Below, piece after piece: positions 1 to 12,847 of a DNA stretch of 64,000 nt. Within the stretch, counting starts at the first letter, position 1; the number at the start of each line of letters is the position of its first letter. This DNA is from Sapria himalayana (Eukaryota > Streptophyta > Magnoliopsida > Malpighiales > Rafflesiaceae), in assembly GCA_029783825.1 (NCBI GenBank), contig JAREIK010000379.1, positions 803,840 through 867,839 on the forward strand, given 5' to 3'. The notes under the pieces were generated by a model that saw only the letters and a list, made by a program, of their open reading frames with translations, searched no databases and had not been told where the DNA came from. The position numbers were made by a program, and so were the translations under genes.

Positions 1-1870
1 TATAGTAGCCTAAACACAAGATGAGTGTCAACCCTCAAGGGAATGCTCGTGGAAGTATAAGTATGATGAAAATACCTTTTTAATATAATTTAATTAATCC
101 TTTTTGGGCAATAAATACTCTTGGACATTTCTTTTTCTTACTCATGAGAAGACTGTCCAATAAAATTTTTTCTTATTAGCTCAACTTCATATGGCTCTAC
201 TTTTACCACAACTTTCCAGGGCAATCATCAAGCCCCTTGTCACCTTTTCTCTAACAAAGGTCACATATCTTCATGCTCCTTAGAAGCCAAAATGCCAATA
301 AAGATGTGAGAAGACTTACCTAGCACATTGTTTGTGTGCATTAGTATGGAAAATCTTGATGCCAGATGTGATATATGTGTTACCCTCATAATCGAGGTGG
401 TGCTAAGTACTTCTAAACAAAACTACTCACTTGATGCAACTATAAGTGAAAATGGTTGAGACATGCATGTAATCATATTTCACATAAAAATCATTCTTAT
501 CAACATGACAAGGTTAAGCAAGCTAAAAACTACATACTCTTCAATTACACATTTTTCATATTTAAAAAGAACTACACGTAACAAACAAATTGTTTATGAT
601 CATATTCAACAATGACCATAAATAAATAAATGGGGGGGAAAGGATTTAGGGTTGGAATCCAATTATCCAAATATTTTATTTATATCATTATATGATAGAA
701 AAATAATAATATAAAAAAAATGGGTCATGTGGGCTAGGTTGACCCAAAGCCAATTGGCCCACGAGCCTATTTAGAAATGGAAAAATAGTCCATATTCTAT
801 TTTAGCCTTTAATTTTTGAGCCCGGACATCCAACATTTTAGGCCAACCCACTATAACTCATTGGGCTTGACCCATATTCCCAACTTTATATCCATGACAC
901 TATAAAAAGGGAGGATGATGAGTCAGCATTGCATAAAGGTTTTTCTTGGTATGTAATGCTCAATATTTTTTCTAAGCCTCAACTATCTAATATAATTGAG
1001 ACAAGTTATCCATCTCAAACATATTCAAACCAGAAAACCATGACTAGTCTTGTTTGAAACAAATAAAGGGTGTGAAGCAAGACAAATCCAACATTAAAAT
1101 TAAAAATATTAGGCTTAACTCTTTTCACCTAGCACTTCAAGAGACCATTACATATTAAGTTGAATCTCAACTACTCTTAATGCCTCACTCCAGAAACTAG
1201 TGATAAAAAATGAGCTAATGTTAGGGCATTTGTGAGGAGAGAAGATGAGAGGAATATTTAATAAATTGATATGATGTCGTATAAAATTTTATAGGGTGGA
1301 GGTGAGTTTGAGTTGGGTTAGGTAGGATTTTTCTAGGCATGATTATATTGTGGCTAGAAAATCTGATGACATAAATGTTTATGGAAAAAATGTAAAGGAG
1401 AAGATCAAAAATAAAAATATTTATGTTTTGGTTTAACTCTTAAAAACTTTTTACCAAAAAGTCTCCCAAACATAAAATATTTATGTTTTAAAAGATTTCT
1501 CATATTTCTAGAATTACCCCAACGTAATTAAAAAAATACATAATTCAATTTTTTTTATATAGAAAACATTGTTGAAACAATGTTTTCTTTTCGTGGACAG
1601 TGATTTTGTAAGTACTCATCCTACAAATTTTTACATTCAAAGTATATAGTTATATATATTATTTACAATTCTATATAGATAAGTTAAATGTATACATTTA
1701 TGCGTGTATTTGTTAAACTATATTTATTTATACTTAGATATTGTTTAACATATATTGTCTACATATACATATATGTATATGTTAAATTATATTTATATGT
1801 AAATATTGTTGAACATACATTGTTTACATATACATATATGTTTCTATGCATTAAATTAAATGTATGCATA
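1..1870. other. AT-rich flank without a recognisable gene
   Basis: No coding region is supported here. A stretch at 720-1200 has the look of a retrotransposon LTR or promoter: runs of 'gggctt/gaccc' motifs at 725-890 are followed by a TATA-like box (tataaaaagg) at 901-910 and then by a region without long open frames. The last 200 bases (1680-1870) are low-complexity 'atatacatat' sequence, resembling the DNA just right of the CACTA element, as expected if that element inserted into such sequence. Confidence 0.5.
901..910 (+). promoter_or_regulatory. TATA-like box
   Basis: tataaaaagg stands within a less AT-rich patch (720-960) whose composition resembles the U3 region of a plant LTR. No downstream gene or second LTR copy was found, so this is only a candidate. 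Confidence 0.25.
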
Positions 1871-2330
1871 CACTACAAGAAAATTCACATATAGCTAGGG
1901 ATAATTCCCTAACTAAATAGGCATTTTCCATCGCTAAACGAGATATAGCGACTGATTACCAATTGATCGGTTTCCAATCTAAAGTGCTTCTTGCTAAAAT
2001 TTAGCGACGGAATTTGTCCCTAGCTAAAAAGTTAGTGACGGTAAAATTCCTTGCAAAAAAAGACAAATTTCGTAGCTAAATTAGCAAAATAAATGAGATT
2101 TTCTATCGTTAAACAAAAATAACAACAAAATATTCCCTAGCTAAAGTGATGGTCTATAAATTTTAGCGACGGATATAGTCCCTTGCTAAATAAATTTAGC
2201 GACAGAAAATCCTTCACTAATTTTAATATTTCCCTAGCTAAATTAGCTAGGGAAAATTCCACAGCTTAATTAGCAATGGAATTTTCCCTTGCTAATTTAG
2301 CAGGCGACTTTTCCCTAGATATTTTAATTT
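1871..2330. repeat. CACTA left terminal and subterminal repeat region
   Basis: After the terminal cactacaagaaaat, short words recur in both orientations: tccctagcta / tagctaggga, tagcgacgga and ttagcaa. Such clustered subterminal words are the binding sites of the accessory protein (TNPA type) in En/Spm elements. Many are arranged as inverted pairs, for instance around 2235-2255 (ccctagctaaattagctaggg), so this end can fold into hairpins. Confidence 0.75.
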
Positions 2331-2944
2331 CAAAATTAATTTCAGAATTTAAATTATTTTAAAATTTTTTAATTAAATAATTTAATATTTTATATCAAAT
2401 TGAATAAAAATTGAAACTATAAATAATTTATAATAAGCAAAAAATAAAATCATTTAATATATTATTCTAATTCAATATTTTACATAATTGAAACAAAAAA
2501 ATAACAAAATTTTATTTCATCTTATTCATCAATGTATCTACCAATAGTGCATAAAGTTTAATATATTCATTCATTGACGTTATTTTCTCTCCCTCTGCTC
2601 CTCCGATCATTATTTTTCTACTGCGACAAAACTGTTCGAGTCACAGCACGTAATGTCTAGTGAAAAATCCTATCACTTATAAAAACTTTGTATGATGAAC
2701 AATGCGATATCATATCTGTAAGAAATTTAAACCACTCAGTCAAATTTAAAAAAAAAATTGTTTTGATACATATATAATCTTGCAGTATATATGTAAATAT
2801 ATACTAATATTTAACTCATACATATATTATTGCAATATATGTACATAAAAATAGTAGTATTATGTGTACATATAAACTGAGTACAAATATACTCAGTATA
2901 TATGTATATAAAATAATACAGAATTATATGTACGTATATATCAC

Positions 2945-3240
2945 ATTTGTTGCCATTGCTACTACTCCCGCTACCACTATCGCTCCTGCCGCTGCTACCA
3001 CTGCCACTAATGCTGCCGCTACCACTGCCGCTGTAGCTGCCACAGGTGCAGGTGCTGATGCTACAGCCCTCGCCACTACCATTGATTCCACTACTATCGC
3101 TTCTGCCACTTCTATAGCTGCTGCCACTGATGTTGTCTCTCCGCTTCTGTAGGTGCTTCTGCTGATCTCACCTCTACCACTATTGCCGGTGCTGCCGCCA
3201 CTACCACTCCTGCTACTGCTTCCGTTGCTGAAAATAGGCT
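2945..3240. repeat. Trinucleotide-like GCT/ACC/ACT repeat patch
   Basis: An imperfect array of gctgcc, accact and gctgct triplets, much more GC-rich than its surroundings. Read as protein it gives only alanine/threonine-rich low complexity on either strand, so I do not call a gene. It lies between the accessory gene and the left terminus of the CACTA element. Confidence 0.6.
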
Positions 3241-3791
3241 TTTACATACCAATAATAGGCTAAAACTCTACCCAAAAAATTCAAAGACCCAAAAATATAT
3301 TCACAGATATATAAAAACAAATATTATAGACATGAACAAACACAAATTAAAGTTGATTGTCATACAGCTTCAACAAAAATCCAAAAGATGTCCAGCAATT
3401 ATGTTTAGAGATAAAGAGAGTGCAAAAATAAAATATTTTTAGAATAATAAAGATAAGATAAGCTAGCCCTCTTTTTGATAAAGCTGAAATCGGTAAATAT
3501 GGATCCCATGCATTGGAAGGACCGTGGTAATATCTGAATACTTTGAATCATAATTTTTTCTTGTCTCACATAATGTGTCCTACAAAGATTCATAATTTGG
3601 TTAATCGGAAAAGCAAAGAACAAAACCAGAATAAAAAAAATTGAAACCTGCAAAAAAATATCATAATTATTTGCTATACATAGACAAAAATAAATAACAG
3701 TTCACAAAACCAAAACAAATATTATAGACTCAATCATCCTCATAAATTGTAGGGAATGTTAGCCTCTCCTGCGAGAATTCATAGCTGGATC

Positions 3792-5591
3792 TCAGAATGC
3801 TATTTGTTGTGCCAATGCCGCTATCTGTGACTCCATATAGGACATCTGCTGTTGCATTACTTTTTAAATTTCTTTAATTTCTTGCATTTCTTTCATCAAA
3901 TTAGTTATCTGCTCATCCTTCTTTTTCATTTTGGTCTCCATATCTACAATACATTCATTTATTTCCATTGCTTGTTGTTCGACCGCCTCGTCCGCTATTA
4001 TCGAGACAGATGAATTAAAAGCGCGACTGCTATAATAAAATGCTCTTTCTTAGAGCCGATTATGTACACTCGCTACTTCTTTCGACCTTCTATTATCTCC
4101 AAATAAATAGGATCATAGTCAATTGGTTGAAGATCCATAGAACCCTCAACTTATTGATCAGCAGCTGTCACACGTTCCTCCATTAGGTCCTGAGATAAAA
4201 TACAGAAAAAAACTATTATAGATTTACAAAAAAAATAAATATTTTGCATTCAAAACAATTTTTATAACGTACTATAGTTTTATAAAATCTAATTAATATA
4301 ACAATTTCTTACATCAATCATCTGAGACTTATTGTCAACATACTAACTTTCCACTTTCTTCACATGATCTTCCTGAAAATCTCATAAAAATTTAGATACC
4401 GACTCAATTCTCCAGCCTAGAATATATTTTTATTAAGTCATAAAAAAATAAATGATAAAAAAATTAAACAAGATTAATAAAACCATGCAGAGATTTTATT
4501 TATTGGACTATTAGAACAACCAAAAAATATTAAAATGTTTAGAATTTTAAATTTTTGCCAAATCTCGAGCATGCTCAATGCTCGACTTTGAACCTCCAGT
4601 GTGTCGATAGATTTCTGTACCTAGTCCAGCTACCTCACTTCGCCGATTTTTGCTGGCAATATCTGATTTTTTTCTTCACATCTGGCTCCTCTCAATAATT
4701 AAGCCACACGAACCAGTCTTTCTCGGATATAAAATCATACCTTTCTTTTATTTTCTTTAATTTATGGACAAAATCAGAATACCATTGAACAGCTTTGATC
4801 TCCCATAATGACTTTATCTTTCCATCAAATTTGGGTGCCATGTGCACTGATTCTATAAATAGAAAAATGACAAAATATTTTATATTAAGAACAAGAACAT
4901 AATTATTTACTGCTTGAATAATAACCAACATAAAAGTTAAGTAATTAGATAATTATTTTTCAATTCTTTTGTTTTGTTATTTTTACCTGAAAGTCATGAA
5001 AATATGACTCTTTTGTCGATTTAGAAACTTTCTTCCAGGTGAAAGCTTTAGAATCATCCATTTTCTTGAAAGCCTTTGTAATTATAGTCGAACACTTGTG
5101 AGAAGGAATAAAACTGTACAAATAAATAAATATCATTGAAAAAAAGCAAATCATAACAATATAAAAAAACCACTGACAGTAATATCAAATTTTTTTTTTC
5201 AAATCATTTTTACATATTTCTTTTACCTCTTATCTACAATCTGAATTTCTAACTTTACACTGACTGTAGAGGAAGACAACGTATTTGATGATGTCGTTGG
5301 TATTGTAAATGGGGGAACAATATGTGTAAAATGTAGGGTAGAAGATAGAGATGGATCAAAAGTTTGTGCAGGAAGCATAATGGGTGGTGGGCTTACATCT
5401 GATAAAGGTGATAGTAGAGGTCTCAATGATGGTAATGGTGATAGAAATGGAGATGGTGATTGTGATGTTGAAGTCTGGATATGATGACTATGAGATGGTA
5501 CAGACTCCGCAACATGATGTAACATACTAGATGAATTTGGTTCATTTCTGTGTCCACGTCCACCTCCACCACGTCCACCTTTAGGCACCAT
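3792..5591 (-). pseudogene. CACTA accessory gene, plant En/Spm transposase-24-like, decayed
   Basis: This is the second gene of the CACTA element, 138 bases downstream of the TNP2 remnant and on the same strand. From the chosen ATG (5591) it starts MVPKGGRGGGGRGHR, a basic Gly/Arg-rich head, followed by a Ser/Pro/His-rich stretch to about 5230. Next come pieces seen in the plant transposase Ptta/En/Spm family: FTWKKVSKSTKESYFHDF near 5030, WYSDFVHKLKK near 4760 and a 'THTGGS'-like region (in broken frames) near 4600. The 3' third (about 3800-3980) encodes a Gln/Met/Lys-rich heptad-like segment (KMKKKDEQITNLMKEMQE, later MQQQMSYMESQIAAL), a probable coiled coil. Introns or frameshifts separate the pieces and I cannot tell which. 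The protein would bind the subterminal repeats by analogy with TNPA. The end is placed at the first stop after the coiled coil. Confidence 0.68.
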
Positions 5592-5728
5592 CTGCTGTAC
5601 AAAATAAAACATATAACAAAAAATAAGGATATGATGAACAAGCATGCATTTTTGAATAAAACACACCGATAGATTCCAAAAAATATAAAGTCTTTGATAG
5701 TTTAAATTTAAAATAAAATTATAACAAT

Positions 5729-8700
5729 TTAATTATCGGCATCATTGTCATGCTCCAAAGGATCTTCTGATATTTTGTCTGATTCCGATAGAAGTTCAAA
5801 CTCATCTTCAGATAGAAATTGATCATCTTCAATTTTTATAGTGCCACTATTTGAGTCACATAAATTTTCTGGATCTTCATCTACATTCACATGCTCAATA
5901 TTATTTATGTAATCTTCCTGGAATGTCGGTGCAATTTCTAAGTCTGCACTTCTTTGTTGTGATGTTGATACTTCAAATTTTGATCGAGCTTTGATTTAGA
6001 AAATCATTCAACAATCTCTCTTATCAAGAGATAAACTCGGATATGTACAATAATATACCTGAGTGGCTTGAACTACCATAATAAATAGCTCATATCGATT
6101 ATATCTATGTTTATGGTTAACATCCAGTAGCTTATAATCCGAATGTATCTTTGTGCCCGCATTTTGTGTAGGATCAAACCACTCGCACTTAAATAGTACA
6201 ATCCTATTATTTTCGAGTCCAGGATACTCCAACTCAATAACTTCTTTGAGTTGACAATAATAATCAATCTCATCTACACTATAACCTAATTCTTTAATGC
6301 ATACACAACTATTCATTATTATTTTAGAAGAATCATGTCCGATTGTGTGAAATTTATATCCATTAACAAAATACCCAGGATAGGGTGTCACATATCTAAA
6401 CGGGCCTTTACTTAGATTCTGAAAGAAAATATTTGAATCTCCATTTGAAGGATCAATTGCATGTGACATAAATTAAAAAAATGATATTAACAAATAACAG
6501 ATACTAATAAATTAAATAATTCAAAAATATAAAACTTAATTATACTTACATAATTTTTTAACCAATTTGCTAATTCAGTTTCTAGTATATAATCGACATC
6601 ATTGTTGAAAATTGCTGGATGCTGATATTTTAAATGCTCAACATAAATACTACACAAAAATAAAAAGAGAGAAAAGAATATATATCAATTTTTAATAATT
6701 CCTATTAAATATAAAATTTAACTATGATTAAACTGTAACTATTTTAGGTATACATACTCAATATATGGTGTAACCTCTTCACAATTAAGTAAAACATAGC
6801 TCCGGGTTGCTTTGTACTTTTCATTTGTCATACATCTTTTCATTTCTCTTCCAAATGCTCTTCTAGGGTGCTTGAAGATAGATAGTTTGTCCACAGAATC
6901 ATCTTCCACCATCACATGACCTTCATAATTCCACGGCACATTTCTATTCTTTGTATGGACATGATCCTCAAAATAATAAGAACAAAATAATGAAGCTTCT
7001 TCTACTAAATATACATTGCAAATTGAACCTTCAACTTTTGCCTTATTTCTAACATTCAATTTCAACTTACGAAGATACCTACATCCATATTGTTAGGTTT
7101 CAATTAAAGTACTAAATAATAAAATACAGCAAATTATATGTATTTACCTCTCAAAAGGGTACATCTATCTGAATTGTACTGGTCCTGCAATCCTTGCTTC
7201 ATATTCCAAATGGACCAGCAAATACTCCATCGATTCAATAAAACTCGGTGGGAATATCCATTCAAGCTTACAAATAATAAGTGGAATGTCATTCTCCATC
7301 CTCACAATGTCATCTATTTTGATTGTGGTTGTAGTTAGTTGTTTGAAAATCAAACTAAGTTTCGTAATGACCTTCCAAACACTTAGTGGAAGTAATTCAC
7401 GGAATGTAATTGGTATTAATATATGCATAAATACATGACAGTCATGACTTTTCATTCCAAATAACTTAAGATTCTTCATATCCATGCATCTACTCATATT
7501 TGACACATATCCATTAGGGAATTTTAAATTTTTAACCCATTCACACAATATATTTCTTGCCTTCTTATCAAGTGTGTAGCAAGCTTTAGAGAATTTTCTT
7601 GTTTCCTCATTCAGTTTCAATTCAGGATGTCGATATTAATTATTTAGCTCTTGTCTTGATTTTAAAGTGTCTTTTGTTTTTCCATCTACATTAAAGACAA
7701 TGTTGAAAACATTGTCAAAAATATTTTTTCAATATGCATTACATCTAAGTTATGACGAATTAAATTGGACTTCCAATAGGGAAAGTACCAAAATATACTA
7801 TGTTTCCTCCAGCCAAATAATTTGCCTATTGGTTCATTACTTCCAGTAGCTTCTTTCTCAGTTACCTTCTTCAAACCCAAACTTTGTATCTCTGTCATAA
7901 TATCATCTCCTAAATGAATTGTGGGTGCAACTTTCATCACAGTTTTATTTTTTCAAAATGCATTTCTATTTCTTTGAAATGAATGATTCATAGGTAGAAA
8001 CTTATGATTGTTATTAAATCATGACTGTTTACCACTAAATTTGAGGGTAAATCCATCAGAATTTTTCATGCAATACGGGCATACGAATCATCCTATTGTA
8101 CTCCATCCATACAATTTTGAATATGTAGAAAAGTCACTTACCATTCACATAAGGACTGCCCGCATAATGAAATTTTGCTTCTTTTGAGATATCATATGTA
8201 TTCACGCCAACATTCCATAAATGATTTAACTCTGCAATAAGAGGAAGTAAGAAAACATCCAACATATCTTTCAGATTTTTTGGCCTTGGAACCATTATTG
8301 ACAAAAATATATATTGCTCATTCATACACAACCACAGATGCAAGTTATAAGGTATAATTATCACTGACCATGTTGAATACTGTTATCCAGATTGCCCAAA
8401 TAGCTGAAACCCATTAGTGTAGAGATCCAATCTCACATTTCGACTCTCTACTGCAAAATCTTGATGTATATAATTAAATTTCTTCCAAGCAGGTAAATCT
8501 AATGGATGACGCATTACCTCTTATTCAACCTCATGCTCAGAATGCCACCTCATTTCATTTTCTGTAGCATTTGATGCATATAGTCTCTGTATTCGAGGAA
8601 TTAATGGAAAATAATACATCTTCTTAAAGACAACCTTCAATTTTTGTCGCGTATCTACAACACTAGGTACCTTCCTAAATCAAAGATGATCACAAAACTT

Positions 8701-9414
8701 ACAGCTAATTAAATCACTATCACCGCCCCAATATAACATGCATCCATTTAAACAACAATCAATTTTTTCCACTGGTAGACCCATTCCTCGTAGTAACTTC
8801 TTAGTGTTGTAAAAGTTGTTAGTGATCAAATTAATATCTGAAACAATCTTCTTCGTCAGTTCTGTCACCTAATTAAATAATTTCTCAGGCATATATTTTT
8901 CTGACTTAATGCTCATTAGTCTAGCCACAAGTGACAATTGCATATATGTTTTACAACCAGCCACAACTCTTTATTTGCAGCTTTTAAGCATTTCATAAAA
9001 TTTCTGAGCATCAGGATTATGTAGTTCATCCATGTAATCCATATTGAAGTCAGCACCAATAGCTTCCGTGATTATTCTATGGTATGTGTTTAATAATTCT
9101 TCATCACAAGCAAATGATTCAATACTCTATTTTTGGTCAATATTCAGAGCCATTGTACTTTCTCCATGATAAATCCAAACAAAATAATTTGGCACAAAGC
9201 CATATTTAGCCAAATGATATCTTATAGTGTTTGCATCATGAAAAGGGATATTTTGACACTAGCGATGATTACATGGACACATAATTTTGTCTCCATCCAT
9301 CAATCTCAATTGACTACATGAAAAATTGATGAAAGTTTCAAGCCCAGTCAAAAAATCTTTATTCAAAAATTCATTAATAACCCTTCTGTACATCCACTAA
9401 CGATCTGAGCTCAT
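5729..9414 (-). pseudogene. TNP2-type CACTA transposase, decayed
   Basis: The frame starts at ATG 9414 (MSSDR, stop, WMYRRVINEF), the classic head of the transposase-associated domain, with a CPCNH zinc-like motif near 9270. Downstream are NGCMLYWGGDSD near 8740, the TNP2 core block YNLHLWLCMNEQYIFLS near 8330 with MVPRPKNLKDMLDVFLLP near 8270, and IRHNLDVMHIEK near 7730. A DUF4218 region covers about 7620-6740 (MKSHDCHVFM near 7450, NVYLVEEASLF near 7000). DUF4216 covers about 6470-6010 (FKCEWFDPTQNAGTKIHSDY). An acidic tail ends at the TAA at 5729-5731. Family members are the catalytic DDE/D transposases that cut and paste CACTA ends. At least eight stops and several frame changes break it. 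Several stops sit where relatives have Gln or Arg, for example SG-stop-QYST at 8383-8385, consistent with C-to-T change. Confidence 0.9.
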
Positions 9415-9641
9415 TTTGACCTATTTTATTTACAAAAAAAGATGTCCAATCATTATTTTGAATAAAATATCCTATTACTTCAAAATATACAAATAATTAA
9501 ATAAAATTACTTACAGATGAATATTTAAATATTAAATATCATGAATATCGAGACAATGCATTTGTAGAATCTACATTAATAGATAATGAAATTTGTAGCA
9601 CGATATAGATTATCAGATATCACGGTTATACTAGATAAAGG

Positions 9642-10012
9642 ATGCAAAATGTGATAATGCACAAGAAATGAAAGCAAAATGTGATAATGCACAAGAAGGA
9701 GGAGAGAGAGAGAGAGAGAGAGCGAAGGAGAGAGGGGAGGGAGAGAGTGGCAGAGAGAAATGGTGAATGGGAGAGAGAGGGAAAGAGAGAGAGAGGGAGA
9801 GAACAGGAGAAAGAGGGAGAGAGAGAGAAAGAGGGAGAGAGAGGGAGAGAGAGGGGTGAGAGAGAGAGGGGGGGTGAGAGAGAGAGAAAACAAGCAAGAA
9901 AGGAGAGCGAGAAAGAAAATAACAAGAGAGAGTGCGTGTGTGACACAAAGAAAAAGAGGAATACAGTGACAGGAATAATTAGAGAGGGAGAGAGAGACAC
10001 ATAGAGAGTGCA
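9642..10012. repeat. Short direct repeat followed by a 300-bp GA-rich purine tract
   Basis: A unit of about 29 bases (gcaaaatgtgataatgcaca) occurs twice at 9642-9698. From about 9697 to 10012 the plus strand is almost pure purine, mostly gagaga and gggaga blocks. Long open frames on both strands here (Arg/Glu-rich on plus, Ser/Leu/Pro-rich on minus) are products of the repeat and are not genes. It lies upstream of the TNP2 start, in the 5' leader or promoter side of that gene. Confidence 0.85.
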
Positions 10013-11164
10013 GTGTTAGAATGAAAATTTATATAAAAGAAAATATAATTTATTCTGTATAAACATATCAAATATTACATCTTTTGTCATGCATAAGTTC
10101 ATATTTGAGCTTGAGGCCCAAGGGCTGGGATTAGGTAAGAGTATGACCCTTATTTGTATTATACCATATATGAGCCTGATCAACGGACACTCTCATGCTA
10201 TGTGCTTACATATTGTTGATTTTATTTCTTTTGCCATTTAATTTAAAATTAGTTCAACAAATTAATATTATTCCATATATATTTATATTTTAGGATACAT
10301 ATACTAAATGTAGATATAAATAGTTACATATAGTTAAACATATAATTATATATAGATATATGCATACAAGTAGTTTTAAGTAAATATAAATAATGTATAC
10401 AAAGTTATAAATAATTATATAGATTTACATATATGTATACATAAATAAAAAATAAAGTTATATTTATTTATATAGAGTTATTTATAGTTATAAGAATATT
10501 TATATATAGTTATACTCATATTGTTAGACATTGTGTTGTATGTTTATATACATATAATTATAAATATTGTTACATGTAGTTATACATATAGTTACATGTA
10601 TAGTTAAACTTATATTTATGCATATATGTATATATATTTTATCATATAATTTCATATATTTATACAACGTTCAACTAACAATTAATACTCGTATTTATTA
10701 GTTTTTTTAAATTGTTTAAAATAAACATATTGCAGCACAGAAAAATTACCATGTGTTAAAGATGATGTTATTAATACGACAGGATAAAGGGTGTCCTAAT
10801 GAATGTTGTAGTAAGAAGAATACTCTTGTATGGCATGAAATTCATCAACGTTGTAGAGATACACAAACTCTTCATAATCTACAATTGTTAATGGTATAAA
10901 TTATAGTTAATATAAATTTGGTAGAAGTTGAATTGTTAGAGTAATAATAAACTACATTATTATAGCTAAAATCATAAATTGAAGTTGATAAAATATTTTT
11001 TGGTAGAAAAAAATCTATTGTGTTGCATGACATTGTGGGGATTATAAACATGAAAAATTTCTAAATATTTTTAATAGTTTTATATCCTCTATCTAAATAA
11101 AAAATGTTATAGATTTAAAATATTATACTTTTTTTATCTACCTACCATTCTCCCAAACACAACC
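10013..11164. other. AT-rich CACTA interior without a gene
   Basis: Mostly ta/at low-complexity sequence with many atatat and tatagtta words. No frame with recognisable protein signal. In the CACTA gene order this is the region upstream of TNP2. Confidence 0.5.
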
Positions 11165-11278
11165 CAAAATCATCAATCCCTTGCAATTTAGCTAGGGATT
11201 AATCCCTAGCTAAAATTTCTTAGCTACTTCAAACTATTTCTATAAAAGAGGCAAAAATAGTATCAAAATATTGTAGTG
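11165..11278. repeat. Internal copy of the CACTA right terminus, decayed
   Basis: The block atcccttgcaatttagctag at 11180 closely matches atcccttgaaatttagctag at 15802, which lies about 50 bases inside the element's true right end; the match continues through ttccctagctaaa. It is followed by ttcttagctactt, comparable to the terminal ttttctagtagtg. A further gtagtg followed by ata occurs at 11273-11281. So a second, older right end may lie here. The better terminal repeat and subterminal array belong to 15848. Confidence 0.55.
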
Positions 11279-11787
11279 ATAGAATATATATCAAAATATT
11301 ATAATATAAAAGAGGCAAAAATTTTATCGAATATTATTGAAATCATTGAGAAGGTATCAATAATATTGATGATATCATACATATTCAAGCTACTTCAAAC
11401 TTTATCAAATTATATCAAATATAATCTACTTCTATAAAAGAGTCTATGTTATTTTAGAAAAATATTAGCTATCTTTGAATCAATGTCATCAGATAATATT
11501 GAAAATCATTGTATATTGTTAAATATTACTATATAGCTTCTAAAAATTTTATTCCATTAAATGAGCAAGTTTGATAATTGATTTGTGTCGACTCTATTTA
11601 GTACACGTTGAGTATTGTCAAACATTATCAAGAAGAAAATACACAAACAACATGGAAAATCTAACTTATGGATAAGTATTGAAATTTGTTAAGTATCATC
11701 TAATATCTTTATAAATCTCAGAATTATTAATAATGGATATATATATACATACTATTGTAATATATTATAGCAGCAACATGTTACCAT

Positions 11788-11789
<2 letters not shown>

Positions 11790-11824
<35 letters not shown>

Positions 11825-11826
11825 TG
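11790..11826. repeat. (TG)n microsatellite
   Basis: About fifteen uninterrupted tg units followed by tttgtg. Confidence 0.95.
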
Positions 11827-12847
11827 TTAGTAGTAGTAATATGTTATATGCATATGGATGGTAATAAATAGGCATTCATCAATGATGAAGATTACTACCC
11901 AATAATCAACAGTACACCATATGAAGATGATCTCAAAATAAGTTGTATGATATGGGTATTAATTCAATCAATAAAGAAGAAAATAAAATATTATACTAAT
12001 AAATTCTTGTAAGTCTTTCTATTATGCCTAGTCGTGTTTCATTTGAAACAAAACAAAGCTTATTTATTCATATATTGAGATTCAAGGTATTTAGAGTGAG
12101 GAGGGTATAATGAGAACTAAATGATGTCATACCCAATACATAGTATCTTTACAAATTAATGGCATGCTATTCATCTTAATACTTGATTATGATCATAAAT
12201 ATATCAACTCTTGGTTGGAGAATTTATATCAATCACCTCAATCGTAGATTGACCAATCAATTGTAATGTTGCACATACGTGCTCACTTAGGATACCCAAC
12301 ATTTACTAATTTCTACATGTTCACTTTCTATTCATGTTGTCAATGCTAATATACGTCTGACTAGTGCAAACTCTAAAAACAACATTCATCAATATAGCCA
12401 CTAGTAATGATTGACTCTTGGCAATGTTATATATTACCTACTCTTCCTTATGTTTCATTAGAAAGTTACATGTCCAATGACGATGTGCAACACAAAGTTA
12501 AGAATTGAAGCACTCAACCAAATTATTTTTTGTTTTATCTCATATTTTTTTTGGGAACTCAGACATTGCTCAGTATTTTGGCTCATGTGATTTAACTCAT
12601 GTTATTAGATTTTTCTTAAATTTTCATAGTTCTCCCAATGACAAATTATAACCATTATTCAACCTAATAAATGCAAGACTATCAATGGATTAGTATTCTA
12701 GTTCATGAGTATTATATTTAACAAAAATACTGATTAAATATTAATTTAAGTGCCAATAGAAATAAACAAGATTTTCTAGACCAATTAGTCGAGGAATGAT
12801 ATGAATAAGTGTTGGGTGCCTATTGATATAATGATGATATGTGTCTA
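11827..12847. other. No recognisable gene
   Basis: Moderately AT-rich unique-looking sequence between a microsatellite and a decayed reading frame. Minus-strand translation gives short fragments continuing from the frame at 12848-13576, but I see no family signal. Confidence 0.4.

Noticed and set aside
1688..1894. A 68-codon plus frame
   Set aside because: Made of tat/gta low-complexity DNA and crosses the CACTA terminus.
2862..3152. Ala/Thr-rich frames on both strands
   Set aside because: Low-complexity triplet repeats with no initiation context or family signal.
3405..3653. An 82-codon minus frame downstream of the accessory gene
   Set aside because: Hydrophobic AT-rich translation with no family signal; it lies in what would be the 3' untranslated part of the CACTA gene.
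7138..7849. Plus-strand frames within TNP2
   Set aside because: They are opposite-strand shadows of the decayed transposase.
9576..10004. Long open frames on both strands of the GA tract
   Set aside because: They encode only Arg/Glu/Gly or Ser/Leu/Pro repeats generated by the purine tract and have no family signal.
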